NCBI RefSeq assembly: GCF_031426495.1
Contig: NZ_JANPLK010000027.1
Location: 62,001-126,000 of the forward strand
From: Gemmatimonas sp.
GTDB lineage: Bacteria; Gemmatimonadota; Gemmatimonadetes; Gemmatimonadales; Gemmatimonadaceae
Reading direction: 5' to 3'
DNA: 64,000 nt
Shown one piece after another: positions 1-7,700 of this stretch. The position numbers and the translations under genes were made by a program. The first letter of the stretch is position 1. Every line of letters starts with the position of its first letter. The notes below the pieces were generated by a model. The model saw only the letters and a list, made by a program, of their open reading frames with translations. It did no database searches and had not been told where the DNA came from.

Positions 1-1243
1 CCACGTTGGCGACATCGACCACATACACCGCGCGATCCACAAAGCTCCCGAACGGCAGATCGGACACGGCGCCGTCATCGGTGACCAACCCCGCGCAGCG
101 CGTGGACAGATTGGACAACCGGTTCCGGACTTTGCGCACCGTGGCGGCATGGTGTGTGCGCCAGGTATCGCCGTTCGAATCCTCGAGCTTGCGCAGGACA
201 TCACGGAACCATGCGTCGAGATCGGCGAACGATTGCACGCGGTGCGTGCGCGTGAAGCCAGGCTCCTCGAAGTCCTTCCCGACGACGCGCTCGCGGATGA
301 AATCGATGAGCGCATCGGCCTTCGCATCGATGTCGTCCTTGTTCAACAACACTTCGGCGAACTGCAGCACCTCACCGAGGCCCCACGTGAGCGGCGACAC
401 ACTGTCGGCGAGCGCAGGATGCGAGCGCAGCGTGTTCAGCGCGAAGCCGCGGGCGGTGAAGGGCGCGAAGTAGCGCACATCTTGAAACGGCGTGGGCGGC
501 ACGCCAAGCATCTCGTACATCTCGAGATCCGCCGGCTCGAGCTTTCCCGGCTGATCGAGAAAGCACAGGTCCGGACCCTTCACGTTGAAGCACACCGCCG
601 CCACGGTACCACGATGGGCCGGGAAATGCGCGAAGATCGATTGCAACAGCCACTCGATCGCACTGGTCTTCGTCGCGAGACCGGACACGCCGGAGATGTT
701 CAGGTGCGCCGCTTCCGGCCCCACGAGAAAGTCGGCGTCGAGGAAGATCGGCGACCGCATGCCGCCGGCCCGATACACACCCACCGGAATGCCAGTCGAC
801 GATTCACCAGTGATGTAGCCGTCCATGCGCAGGGCCACGGCGACGTCGGCATCATTGGCGAGATACACCGCACCAAGCGGTACCGGTTGCAACGGTTCCT
901 CAGGGATGTGGCGCAACACCGACGCCGTGTAGAGCCGGATCTCGGTGCGATCGGTGTGCGACAGCGGTCCGTCGTGGGGCCGGCCGTCGTGCCCGAGCAC
1001 ATCGTGCAGCGGCGACTGCAGATCGCTGTAGCTGAAGCCTTCCACCACGACACCGTACACGCGCGGGATCACGTTCTCCACCGGTGTATTGCCTTCGACG
1101 CGCACGATCGTGCCGATGCCGATCGGCGCGTCGATGGCCGTCCAGAAATGGAACTCGTGGGGCGTGTTCGGTTTCTTTTCCGTCGCCACGACACGACCGA
1201 GCGGCAGCGACACAGCAGCGGGAACAGTGGAAGGCGAGGTCAC
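1..1243 (-). CDS. HerA-like (DUF87/FtsK-HerA) ATPase, partial at the left edge
   Basis: The reading frame is open on the minus strand from a GTG at 1243 to the left edge, so the C-terminus is missing (about 414 residues visible). The first 150 residues resemble the small N-terminal beta-barrel (HAS-barrel) of HerA-type ATPases. A P-loop variant follows about 215 residues in (GVSGLATKTS, with Thr instead of the final Gly before Lys), then a Walker B-like strand reading VCFNVKGPDLCFLD. HerA ATPases form hexameric rings that translocate DNA and drive a NurA nuclease during end resection. The gene directly upstream, 19 bp away in the same direction, looks like NurA, which strengthens the call. 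No clear Shine-Dalgarno precedes the GTG. The family is fairly certain; the cellular role (repair or phage defence) is not. Confidence 0.75.
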   Translation of the reverse strand, partial: MTSPSTVPAAVSLPLGRVVATEKKPNTPHEFHFWTAIDAPIGIGTIVRVEGNTPVENVIPRVYGVVVEGFSYSDLQSPLHDVLGHDGRPHDGPLSHTDRTEIRLYTASVLRHIPEEPLQPVPLGAVYLANDADVAVALRMDGYITGESSTGIPVGVYRAGGMRSPIFLDADFLVGPEAAHLNISGVSGLATKTSAIEWLLQSIFAHFPAHRGTVAAVCFNVKGPDLCFLDQPGKLEPADLEMYEMLGVPPTPFQDVRYFAPFTARGFALNTLRSHPALADSVSPLTWGLGEVLQFAEVLLNKDDIDAKADALIDFIRERVVGKDFEEPGFTRTHRVQSFADLDAWFRDVLRKLEDSNGDTWRTHHAATVRKVRNRLSNLSTRCAGLVTDDGAVSDLPFGSFVDRAVYVVDVANV

Positions 1244-1262
1244 AGCGTCACGGCGAAGAAGG

Positions 1263-2327
1263 TCAGTGGCCCACGAGCGCATCGAGATACAGCTCACAGG
1301 CATGAATGCCGTAGGTGAGGGTATCCCATCGTGGATCGGGAAGCGAGAGCGGAGCCCGCTCGGCGAGGATGCCGGCGGAGAGACGGTCACAGTGCGCCGT
1401 GAGGCGCTCACGCGCGTCGTCGGTGATCGTATCAGTGTCGAGCATGTCCGCCGGCGGAGAAACTTCCACGCGAACCAGTCCGTGCAACGGATCACCACCG
1501 GCGGCGGTGCGCAGACGCAGATACCAGCTCGCGACGGCACGGCGCGGACGATGCCCGACGAGGAAGGCCGGCGAACGCTCGGCTTCTCTGAGCGCGAGCA
1601 CCGACGCCACCTGTTCCGCGGTACCGTACAACGTCGTGTGCGATTTCACGACGCCGAAGGCCGTTGCCCGTTCGTCCACCGCCAGATTGCCCGAAATCCC
1701 GCCGTCGATCCACAGCCATCGCGATTCACGGCGGCACCACTCCGCGGCGAGTCGGCGTTCGAGCCCTTCCCGCTCCAGTGCCACCAGATCGAGAGCACGG
1801 GCGCGGAGTGCGAAAGGATGCACCGGAATCGCGTCGTCGGTCATCTCGGCGGTGATGTCCACCACGGAGACCCCGCTTTCCATCAGTTGGTTCCACGCGG
1901 TTTCGCCGAGCCGGCGGCGCGACACGAACAGCGCGCGACGCACACTGGGCTCGCGCCACGTTTCGAGACGCCGCGCCACGCGGTCGCGGACCGCGGCCGC
2001 GACCGACGCATAGATCAGTGGCGACCCGGCGACATAGCCCACGACACGGCTTCGCTGCACGCCGTCGAGAAAGGCGGCGACCAGCGGTTCGGTCGGCACC
2101 TCGACCGGCCGCGTGCCGGGCGCCTCCAGCGGCACGCACGGCGCCACGGAAGGTGGGTCACTACGCAGGGCAATGCGCTCGAGCGGCGGGCCGCCTCCCG
2201 CCGCCATGAGCGCTCCGTCACCGAAGAGTGCGCGGAGGGAGCGGAGGGCGCCGCGGAGCGAGGCATCGGCCGGTGGGCGTTCGTCTGTCACGAGGGGCAC
2301 GCTAGCGGGACAGGCGCCCCCAGACAA
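1263..2327 (-). CDS. NurA-like 5'-3' nuclease, partner of the HerA-like ATPase
   Basis: A protein of up to 354 residues. It carries the sparse signature of NurA nucleases: an acidic strand (AAFLDGVQRS, about residue 90), a second one (WLWIDGGISGN, about residue 210), a GVVKSHTTLY segment and a C-terminal region with TYGIHACELY. NurA is an RNase H-like Mn-dependent nuclease that works as a dimer docked on HerA. The stop lies 19 bp before the HerA-like gene, so the two are almost certainly co-transcribed. The longest form begins with TTG at 2327; GTG codons at 2300 and 2291 are equally plausible, and none has a good ribosome binding site. Similarity is judged from motifs and context only, so an unrelated DUF nuclease is possible. 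Confidence 0.6.
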   Translation of the reverse strand: MSGGACPASVPLVTDERPPADASLRGALRSLRALFGDGALMAAGGGPPLERIALRSDPPSVAPCVPLEAPGTRPVEVPTEPLVAAFLDGVQRSRVVGYVAGSPLIYASVAAAVRDRVARRLETWREPSVRRALFVSRRRLGETAWNQLMESGVSVVDITAEMTDDAIPVHPFALRARALDLVALEREGLERRLAAEWCRRESRWLWIDGGISGNLAVDERATAFGVVKSHTTLYGTAEQVASVLALREAERSPAFLVGHRPRRAVASWYLRLRTAAGGDPLHGLVRVEVSPPADMLDTDTITDDARERLTAHCDRLSAGILAERAPLSLPDPRWDTLTYGIHACELYLDALVGH

Positions 2328-2419
2328 TCAGCACGCGGCGGCTGCCAGGACCGCAGGTGGTGGACTTCGGCGCCCCGGTCCACGAAACTCACCGTGTGAC
2401 ACTTCTCCGATCTTCTGCC

Positions 2420-3379
2420 ATGGCCACCCCGCGACTCTGCGGCGTGGCCCTCCGCGCCCTGCCCCTGGCATTCGCGCTGTTCGGTGCCGGCTGCGACACC
2501 ACTCAACGGGTCAAGAACGCCCTCAAGGCCGATCAGGGCGATCCGGTGTGGCAGGGCGACAGCACGTTGCTCGCCCCCCACCCGGAAGTGCTGTTCCGCG
2601 TGACCCGTGACAGCACCGGTCCGCGTATCGTGCCGCTGGCCACGATGGGACCGCAGGGATTCCGATTGCTCAGCATGAGTGATCGCGGCTGGCGCTCGTT
2701 CGACATCGATTATCTCAACGCCGGCAAGTCACTCACGCCGTATCGGGCGGGACGGGCGCTGCCGCCGGTCAGCTCCACCCGCGGCATGTGGGAAGGAGCG
2801 CCGCTCGACACGATCCGCGGCTGCTCGGTCATTCTCCCGGGAGCGCTGGCATCGATCCCCGAGGGCGTCGAGTTCTTCACCAATGGGAAGCGACCACCGC
2901 TCAAGCCGGTCACCTCGTTGTCGCCGGGAGAATTGCAGACGGCGATCGATGCCATTCCCACGCTCATCGCGCCCGCGGCCGGTATTTCGATGTCGATGCT
3001 TCCGCGCTATCGGCGCGAGGTCTACGTCGCCGAAAGCGGGAATGGTCCGCGTCCCACGATCGTCGTGGTCTACGACGACCCTGAAGTCGTGGCGGACAGT
3101 GTACGACCGATGGGCGCGCGCCCCCGCCACCTGGTGGTCGTGCTGGACAAGGGAGTGTACGGCTACAAGCCGACGTTCACGTACAGCACGCTCGGCAACA
3201 AGCTTTCACCGCCGCGCTATCGGTATCTCGACCACATCGACGTGGACGACGACGGCAAGTCAGAGCTCTTCTTCGGCCTCAAGATCAAAGGCGCCCCGCT
3301 GTACACCATCGTGCTGCGCTACGAAGCGGAGGCGTGGCGCGAACTGTTGCGCTACGAACGGCAGCGCTGCCAGGCCTGA
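2420..3379 (+). CDS. Predicted lipoprotein of unknown function
   Basis: 319 residues. The N-terminus is a lipoprotein signal peptide: basic start, hydrophobic stretch and a lipobox ending FGAGC at about residue 22, which sets the ATG at 2420 rather than an in-frame start 63 bp upstream. The mature part has no catalytic motif I recognise. Near the C-terminus the segment DHIDVDDDGKSELFFG looks like an FG-GAP/VCBS calcium-binding loop of the kind found in beta-propeller or surface proteins, here apparently as a single copy. The gene is divergent from the NurA-like gene and convergent with the Lrp-type gene, so it stands alone. Function unknown; location is likely the outer or inner membrane facing the periplasm. 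Confidence 0.75.
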   Translation: MATPRLCGVALRALPLAFALFGAGCDTTQRVKNALKADQGDPVWQGDSTLLAPHPEVLFRVTRDSTGPRIVPLATMGPQGFRLLSMSDRGWRSFDIDYLNAGKSLTPYRAGRALPPVSSTRGMWEGAPLDTIRGCSVILPGALASIPEGVEFFTNGKRPPLKPVTSLSPGELQTAIDAIPTLIAPAAGISMSMLPRYRREVYVAESGNGPRPTIVVVYDDPEVVADSVRPMGARPRHLVVVLDKGVYGYKPTFTYSTLGNKLSPPRYRYLDHIDVDDDGKSELFFGLKIKGAPLYTIVLRYEAEAWRELLRYERQRCQA

Positions 3380-3381
3380 CC

Positions 3382-3411
3382 ACATCGGGGCCGACTACTC
3401 GACCCCGATGT
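3382..3411. terminator. Possible shared hairpin between convergent genes
   Basis: A 9-bp perfect stem (acatcgggg / ccccgatgt) with a 12-nt loop lies between the lipoprotein stop and the end of the convergent Lrp-type gene, overlapping the latter's last codons. There is no U-tract on either strand, so termination activity is uncertain. Confidence 0.35.
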
Positions 3412-3673
3412 CCCACGCCTGCTCGAGATCATTGCGACTGTAGGCGCGGAACGCCGTGAGGGTTTGCGTCCGGACAATGCCCGGCACTTTGGCAAACTCT
3501 TCGGTCACGACGGTCGCGATCCGCTCGAGATCGGGTACGCGCACGATGGCCACGAGATCCCAGGCACCGGATACGGAGTAGACCTCGCTCACGCCTTCGA
3601 TACCCGCCAGCGCGGTGGCGCACGCGGGAATGGTTTTCGGATCGGCCTGCACCAGCACAATGGTCGTGATCAT
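3395..3673 (-). CDS. Stand-alone Lrp/AsnC ligand-binding (RAM) domain protein
   Basis: 92 residues that make up only the C-terminal effector domain of Lrp/AsnC regulators (beta-alpha-beta-beta-alpha-beta ferredoxin-like fold). It starts with ITTIVLVQ and contains GIEGVSEVYSVSGAWDLVAIV, the usual strand-turn-strand around the ligand pocket. There is no helix-turn-helix: extending upstream to a longer start adds a low-complexity Arg-rich stretch that reads through the neighbouring intergenic region, so the ATG at 3673 is preferred. Such single-domain proteins form ring oligomers that bind amino acids and may modulate a full-length Lrp. It lies about 50 bp downstream of, and co-directional with, the aminotransferase, which fits an amino-acid-related role. 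Confidence 0.85.
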   Translation of the reverse strand: MITTIVLVQADPKTIPACATALAGIEGVSEVYSVSGAWDLVAIVRVPDLERIATVVTEEFAKVPGIVRTQTLTAFRAYSRNDLEQAWDIGVE

Positions 3674-3723
3674 GATCGCCTCGAAAATCGTGAAAGAGTC
3701 GGAGCGCGCGCGAACGCGCCGCC

Positions 3724-4917
3724 TCAGGTGCCGGTGAAACAGCGGGCGATGCGCGTCACGCCTTCGACTGCCACCGACTCCGTTGTCGCGTAGCTCGCGC
3801 GGATCCAATCGGGCGTGAGAAACGCGCTGCCCGGCACGACCGCCACCTGGTACTCCTCGAGCACGGCCGCCGCGAACGCCGCACCGGCGTCGGCGGCCCC
3901 GCGGAAGCCGGCCACGTTGATGTACACGTAGAACGCGCCGGCCGGGTGTACGTAGCGGATGGTCGGAAACGCGGCCAGCGCCGCCACCACGGCATCACGG
4001 CGCTGCCGGAATTCCTTGACCATGTGGTTCACGGCCTCGTCGGCCTCCTCCTGGCGCGCCAGGGCGGCCAAGGCGGCGTGCTGCGACACGGCCGCCGCGT
4101 TCGACGTCGTGTGCGATTGAAACGCCGTCATCGCCTTCGAGACGGCCACCGGCGCGATCGTCCAGCCGATACGCCAGCCGGTCATCGCGTAGGCCTTCGC
4201 GACGCCGTTGATCACGATCAGGTTGTCGCGCGTCGTCGCGACTTCGAGCGCCGACTGCGCACCGCCTTCGTAGGCGATCCGCAGGTAGATCTCGTCGGCG
4301 AGCACCCACCATCCTTGGTCGGCGGCGAGGTCGAGGATCGCCGTGAGTTCGTCGCGCGTGTACACGGCGCCGGTGGGGTTGCTCGGTGAGTTGAGCATCA
4401 CGCCCTTCGTGCGCGGCGTCGCGGCGGCCGCCAGCTGATCGGCCGTGACCTTGAGATCGTTGGCGGCGTCGCCGAACACCGGCACAGACACGGCACGCGC
4501 CAGTTCCACCATCTCGTAGTAGCTCGTCCACGCCGGCGTCGGAATCAATACCTCATCGCCCGGGCCGAAGCAGCAGACGCAGGCGTTGTAGAGCGACTGC
4601 TTGGAGCCGTTGGACACGACGATTTCTGCTGCCGTGATCGGCGTCCCGTGCGCCAGCAATCGGTTGGCATCCGCAGCAATCGCTTCACGCAGCGGCAGAA
4701 TGCCATCCGTGGCCGTGTAGCGCGTCGCTCCCGCTTCGATCGCCGCCGTCGCGGCCTGCCGGATGAAGGCCGGAGTATCGAAATCGGGTTCGCCGGCGCC
4801 AAGGTCGATGATCGCCTGACCGGCAGCCTTGAGCGCCCGGGCCTTGGCGGCCACCGCCAGCGTCGCGGATTCCTTGAGTCGGGCGATGTTGGCGGACGGC
4901 TGGAAGACCAGAGACAT
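3724..4917 (-). CDS. Class I PLP-dependent aminotransferase (aspartate aminotransferase type)
   Basis: 397 residues, the normal length for fold type I, subgroup I-gamma enzymes such as thermophilic AspB. Visible motifs are GAGEPDFDTP near the N-terminus, SNGSKQSLYN for cofactor phosphate binding, SPSNPTGAVY, ADEIY (the Asp that bonds the pyridine nitrogen), the Schiff-base Lys at about residue 241 in GVAKAYAMTGWRIGW, and an Arg in the C-terminal WIRASYATT that should bind the substrate carboxylate. The likely reaction is transfer of an amino group between aspartate (or prephenate) and 2-oxoglutarate in the cytoplasm. The ATG at 4917 has no other in-frame competitor nearby. Substrate cannot be fixed from sequence alone. 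Confidence 0.92.
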   Translation of the reverse strand: MSLVFQPSANIARLKESATLAVAAKARALKAAGQAIIDLGAGEPDFDTPAFIRQAATAAIEAGATRYTATDGILPLREAIAADANRLLAHGTPITAAEIVVSNGSKQSLYNACVCCFGPGDEVLIPTPAWTSYYEMVELARAVSVPVFGDAANDLKVTADQLAAAATPRTKGVMLNSPSNPTGAVYTRDELTAILDLAADQGWWVLADEIYLRIAYEGGAQSALEVATTRDNLIVINGVAKAYAMTGWRIGWTIAPVAVSKAMTAFQSHTTSNAAAVSQHAALAALARQEEADEAVNHMVKEFRQRRDAVVAALAAFPTIRYVHPAGAFYVYINVAGFRGAADAGAAFAAAVLEEYQVAVVPGSAFLTPDWIRASYATTESVAVEGVTRIARCFTGT

Positions 4918-5037
4918 GATGGAGGCGCGGAACGGAGGTGGATGTCCAAGGCAAACGCGCCGACCCCCTGCAGTTCGGGACCGGAATTGGCTACTTTATC
5001 ATGCTGGACATGAAGCAATTAAGCGCGACCGTGAAAG

Positions 5038-5135
5038 GTGCGCTACGCAGGTGCGGTGCGCTACGCAGGTGCGGTGCGCTACGCAGGTGCGCTACGCAGG
5101 TGCGGTGCGCTACGCAGGTGCGGTGTGCTACGCAG
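5038..5135. repeat. Iteron-like tandem repeat array (18/13-bp units)
   Basis: Six head-to-tail copies of GTGCGCTACGCAG, four of them extended by GTGCG to 18 bp (unit order 18-18-13-18-18-13; the last unit has GTGTG at its start). Each unit holds a short dyad, TGCG-CTA-CGCA. The array occupies the intergenic space between the divergent aminotransferase and the helicase-like gene, so it could be a protein-binding array or simply a slippage-prone minisatellite. Confidence 0.9.
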
Positions 5136-5196
5136 GTGTGCGCCATAGGGGCGCGACAATCACTGGCCGTTGGGCGGCCAGGCTGACCGACAATCG

Positions 5197-7068
5197 ATGG
5201 GGTGGGGCGTGGGCGAGCAAGAACGGGAAGAGACGTCGCCAGGGGCGACGCGGAGCCAGCACGTCGTGCTGCAGGGACCCGCAGATCTGCGGATGATGAC
5301 TGCCGCCATGCGTCCGGGGATCGAACGCAGCCGGCGAATGCAGGGCGTGGCAGCGCCGGCCTGCCTGGTGATCACCCCCACGGTTGAACAGGCGCTCAGC
5401 GCGGCCGAACAGGCGCGCCAACTGTTGGCCGACGACAGCCTGCGCGTCGTGCCCGTCACCTCCGCCACGCGCGCCCGTCGCGTGCTGGCCGCTGGTCCGG
5501 TGGCCGTGGTCACCGGCACCGCCGCCGATCTACTCGCGCTGCGCAAGGACGCCGCGATCGACCTGCAGCAACTACAGGTCCTCGTGGTCTTCAGCCTCGA
5601 CGAGATCCTCACCGACAAGATGGGCGATACGTTGCAGGCGTTGCTCGGCGATTCGCCCGACGACATGATGCGCGTCGGCACCATCGACAGCGAGTCGGAG
5701 GAGATCGAGGCGTTCCTCGAAGCGCAGATGCGACGCGCGCGTCGTCTCACGCCGATGCTGGCCGGTGACACTCCGCTCGCGATGACGCCGAGCTTCGTGA
5801 TCACGTCGGCCTCGGGTCGTGCCGATGCCTTGCGCGCAATTCTCGATGAAGTCGATCCGCCGTCGGTCGTGGTTGTCGCCACGACGGACGCCGGTCAGCG
5901 CGAGGCCCACGCGGCCATCACGCGCATCGGCATGGTGGTCGACGGGCTCAACGTGCAGGTCGTGCGGCAGGCCACCTCGCAGCACGTTGCGCTGGTGGTG
6001 TTGTGGGAGTCGCCGGTGTCGTACGACGCGCTGGTGGAAGCGCTCGCGGCGCGACCGGTGGACGCCGTGGCCTTGCTGATGGCCGACGAACTCGCCGCGT
6101 TCCGTCGGATGACCGCCGGTCTGGCCGAGGCGTGGACGCCGGCCGCCCGCAAGGCGAACGCGGAAAGCCGCGTGCAGGCGTTGCGCGCGGCGCTGCGCAC
6201 CACGCTCGCGAATTCCGGCGGCACGTCGGCCAGCGAAATGGCGTTGCTGGCGCCGATGCTGGAAACGCATGACTCGCTGGAGATCGCTGCCGCCGCCCTG
6301 CGGTTGTACGAAGGGGCCCGCCGCGAGCTGGTCACGGCACGGACCAAGGCCACGATTGCCGGTCCAACCCGCACGCCGCTAGCTGCCGGCCACAAGCCGG
6401 ACGCGCCGGTCGTGGACGGCAAGCAGCGCGTGTTCCTGGCCGCCGGGAAGCGTGACGGCGTGCGCGTCGGCGACATTGTCGGTGCGGTCGCGAACGAAGC
6501 CGGCATCCCGGGCGACCGGATCGGTCAGGTCGAGCTGTTCGAGTCGCACGCGATCGTCGAGCTGAACGCCGAGGACGCGGCCAAGGTGGTTCAGGCGCTG
6601 GGTTCCGTCTCGCTGCGCGGTCGTCGACTCAGCGCCCGGATCGACGAGCGCAGCGGAGAAGCCCCGCGCGGTGGGGATCGTGGTGGCGATCGTGGCGCGC
6701 GTGGTCCGCGCAGCGAGCGCACGTTCGGCCCGCCGCGTCGTGACGCCGGTGATCGTTCGCCTCGCGGCGGGGATCGTGGCAACGATCGTGGCGACCGTCC
6801 GGCCCGCCCGTCGTTCGGTGGTGACCGCGGTCCGCGTCTGGAAGGCCGCGGCGGCCCGCCGCGTGGTGGCAATGACCGTCCGCCGCGTGCCGACGAAGAG
6901 CGTCGCGCGTTCGGCGACCGTCCGGTGCGCGAGCGCGCGGAAGGTCGGGAAGAGTGGTCGGAGCGTGGCGCGCGGATGCAGAATGCCAGCCGCAAGCCGC
7001 GTCCAAACACCGACGCGAATCCTGAGGGGAATCCTGAAGGGAAACCCGAAGGGAGCCGCGAGAGCTGA
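5197..7068 (+). CDS. DEAD-box-helicase-like protein with degenerate catalytic motifs and RNA-binding C-terminus
   Basis: About 623 residues. The first 400 follow the layout of two RecA-like helicase domains: a motif Ia-like strand (ACLVITPT), a GG/TGT-like turn (VVTGTAADLL) and a motif II position reading VVFSLDEIL instead of VLDEAD. No Walker A (GxGKT) precedes motif Ia, and there is no SAT motif or HRxGRxxR motif VI. Residues around 410-490 match a DbpA/CsdA-type RNA-binding domain (RVFLAAGKRDGVRVGDIVG). The last 120 residues are Arg/Gly/Asp repeats typical of RNA-binding tails. ATP hydrolysis therefore looks lost while RNA binding seems retained. ATG 5197 is chosen; TTG 5170 and GTG 5209 are alternatives. 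The thymidine kinase gene follows 2 bp after the stop. Confidence 0.7.
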   Translation: MGWGVGEQEREETSPGATRSQHVVLQGPADLRMMTAAMRPGIERSRRMQGVAAPACLVITPTVEQALSAAEQARQLLADDSLRVVPVTSATRARRVLAAGPVAVVTGTAADLLALRKDAAIDLQQLQVLVVFSLDEILTDKMGDTLQALLGDSPDDMMRVGTIDSESEEIEAFLEAQMRRARRLTPMLAGDTPLAMTPSFVITSASGRADALRAILDEVDPPSVVVVATTDAGQREAHAAITRIGMVVDGLNVQVVRQATSQHVALVVLWESPVSYDALVEALAARPVDAVALLMADELAAFRRMTAGLAEAWTPAARKANAESRVQALRAALRTTLANSGGTSASEMALLAPMLETHDSLEIAAAALRLYEGARRELVTARTKATIAGPTRTPLAAGHKPDAPVVDGKQRVFLAAGKRDGVRVGDIVGAVANEAGIPGDRIGQVELFESHAIVELNAEDAAKVVQALGSVSLRGRRLSARIDERSGEAPRGGDRGGDRGARGPRSERTFGPPRRDAGDRSPRGGDRGNDRGDRPARPSFGGDRGPRLEGRGGPPRGGNDRPPRADEERRAFGDRPVRERAEGREEWSERGARMQNASRKPRPNTDANPEGNPEGKPEGSRES

Positions 7069-7070
7069 TC

Positions 7071-7682
7071 ATGAGCGGCAGCTTCCAGGTCTCCGGCGGG
7101 TGGATGGAGGTCGTCGCTGGCTCGATGTTCAGCGGCAAGACCGAAGAGCTGTTGCGGCGCGTGCGGCGGGCGACCATCGCCCGCAAGCGCGTGCAGGTCT
7201 TCAAGTCGCACCTCGACGACCGGTACGCCGGGCTATGGAATGTCTCCAGCCATGACCGGCGCACCTTCGAGGCGATCCCGGTCGACTCGTCGTCGCAGAT
7301 TCTGCTGCGTCTCGATCCGATGGCGCAGGTGATTGCCATCGACGAGGCGCAGTTCCTCGACACCGGGATCGTGCAGGTGGCGTCGAGCCTGGCCGATCGC
7401 GGCCGGCGGGTCATTCTTGCCGGCATCGACAGTGATTTCCGCGGCGAACCGTTCGGTCCGATGCCGCAGCTCATGGCGGTCGCGGAAATGGTCGACAAGC
7501 TGCACGCGATCTGCGTGCTGTGCGGCTCACCGGCCAGTCGCAATCAACGGCTGATCGGCGGCAAGCCTGCGCCATACGACTCGCCCACGATCATGGTGGG
7601 CGCGGCCGATTCGTATGAAGCGCGCTGTCGCGCCTGTCACGTCGTGCCCCGTCCCACCGAAGGACAGCAGCAACTGCTGTAG
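7071..7682 (+). CDS. tdk: Thymidine kinase
   Basis: 203 residues, normal for type II (human TK1-like) thymidine kinases, which phosphorylate thymidine to dTMP in the salvage pathway. The P-loop GSMFSGKTEEL lies near residue 18, the Walker B/catalytic Glu segment reads VIAIDEAQFLD, and the lasso domain has zinc ligands in CVLCG and CRACH. A conserved nucleotide-binding region reads GIDSDFRGEPFG. The ATG is 2 bp after the stop of the helicase-like gene, indicating co-transcription and probably translational coupling. No unusual features. Confidence 0.95.
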   Translation: MSGSFQVSGGWMEVVAGSMFSGKTEELLRRVRRATIARKRVQVFKSHLDDRYAGLWNVSSHDRRTFEAIPVDSSSQILLRLDPMAQVIAIDEAQFLDTGIVQVASSLADRGRRVILAGIDSDFRGEPFGPMPQLMAVAEMVDKLHAICVLCGSPASRNQRLIGGKPAPYDSPTIMVGAADSYEARCRACHVVPRPTEGQQQLL

Positions 7683-7700
7683 CGGGCTCCGCGCGACGCC

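Noticed and set aside
149..1318. A 389-codon plus-strand frame, and a 436-codon one at 1089-2399
   Set aside because: Both lie opposite the HerA-like and NurA-like genes, are rich in Arg and His and contain no domain; they are the mirror of the high-GC codon pattern.
5038..5135. CRISPR array
   Set aside because: The repeats are contiguous without unique spacers and no cas genes are present. The same applies to the arrays at 8104-8163 and 13593-13630.
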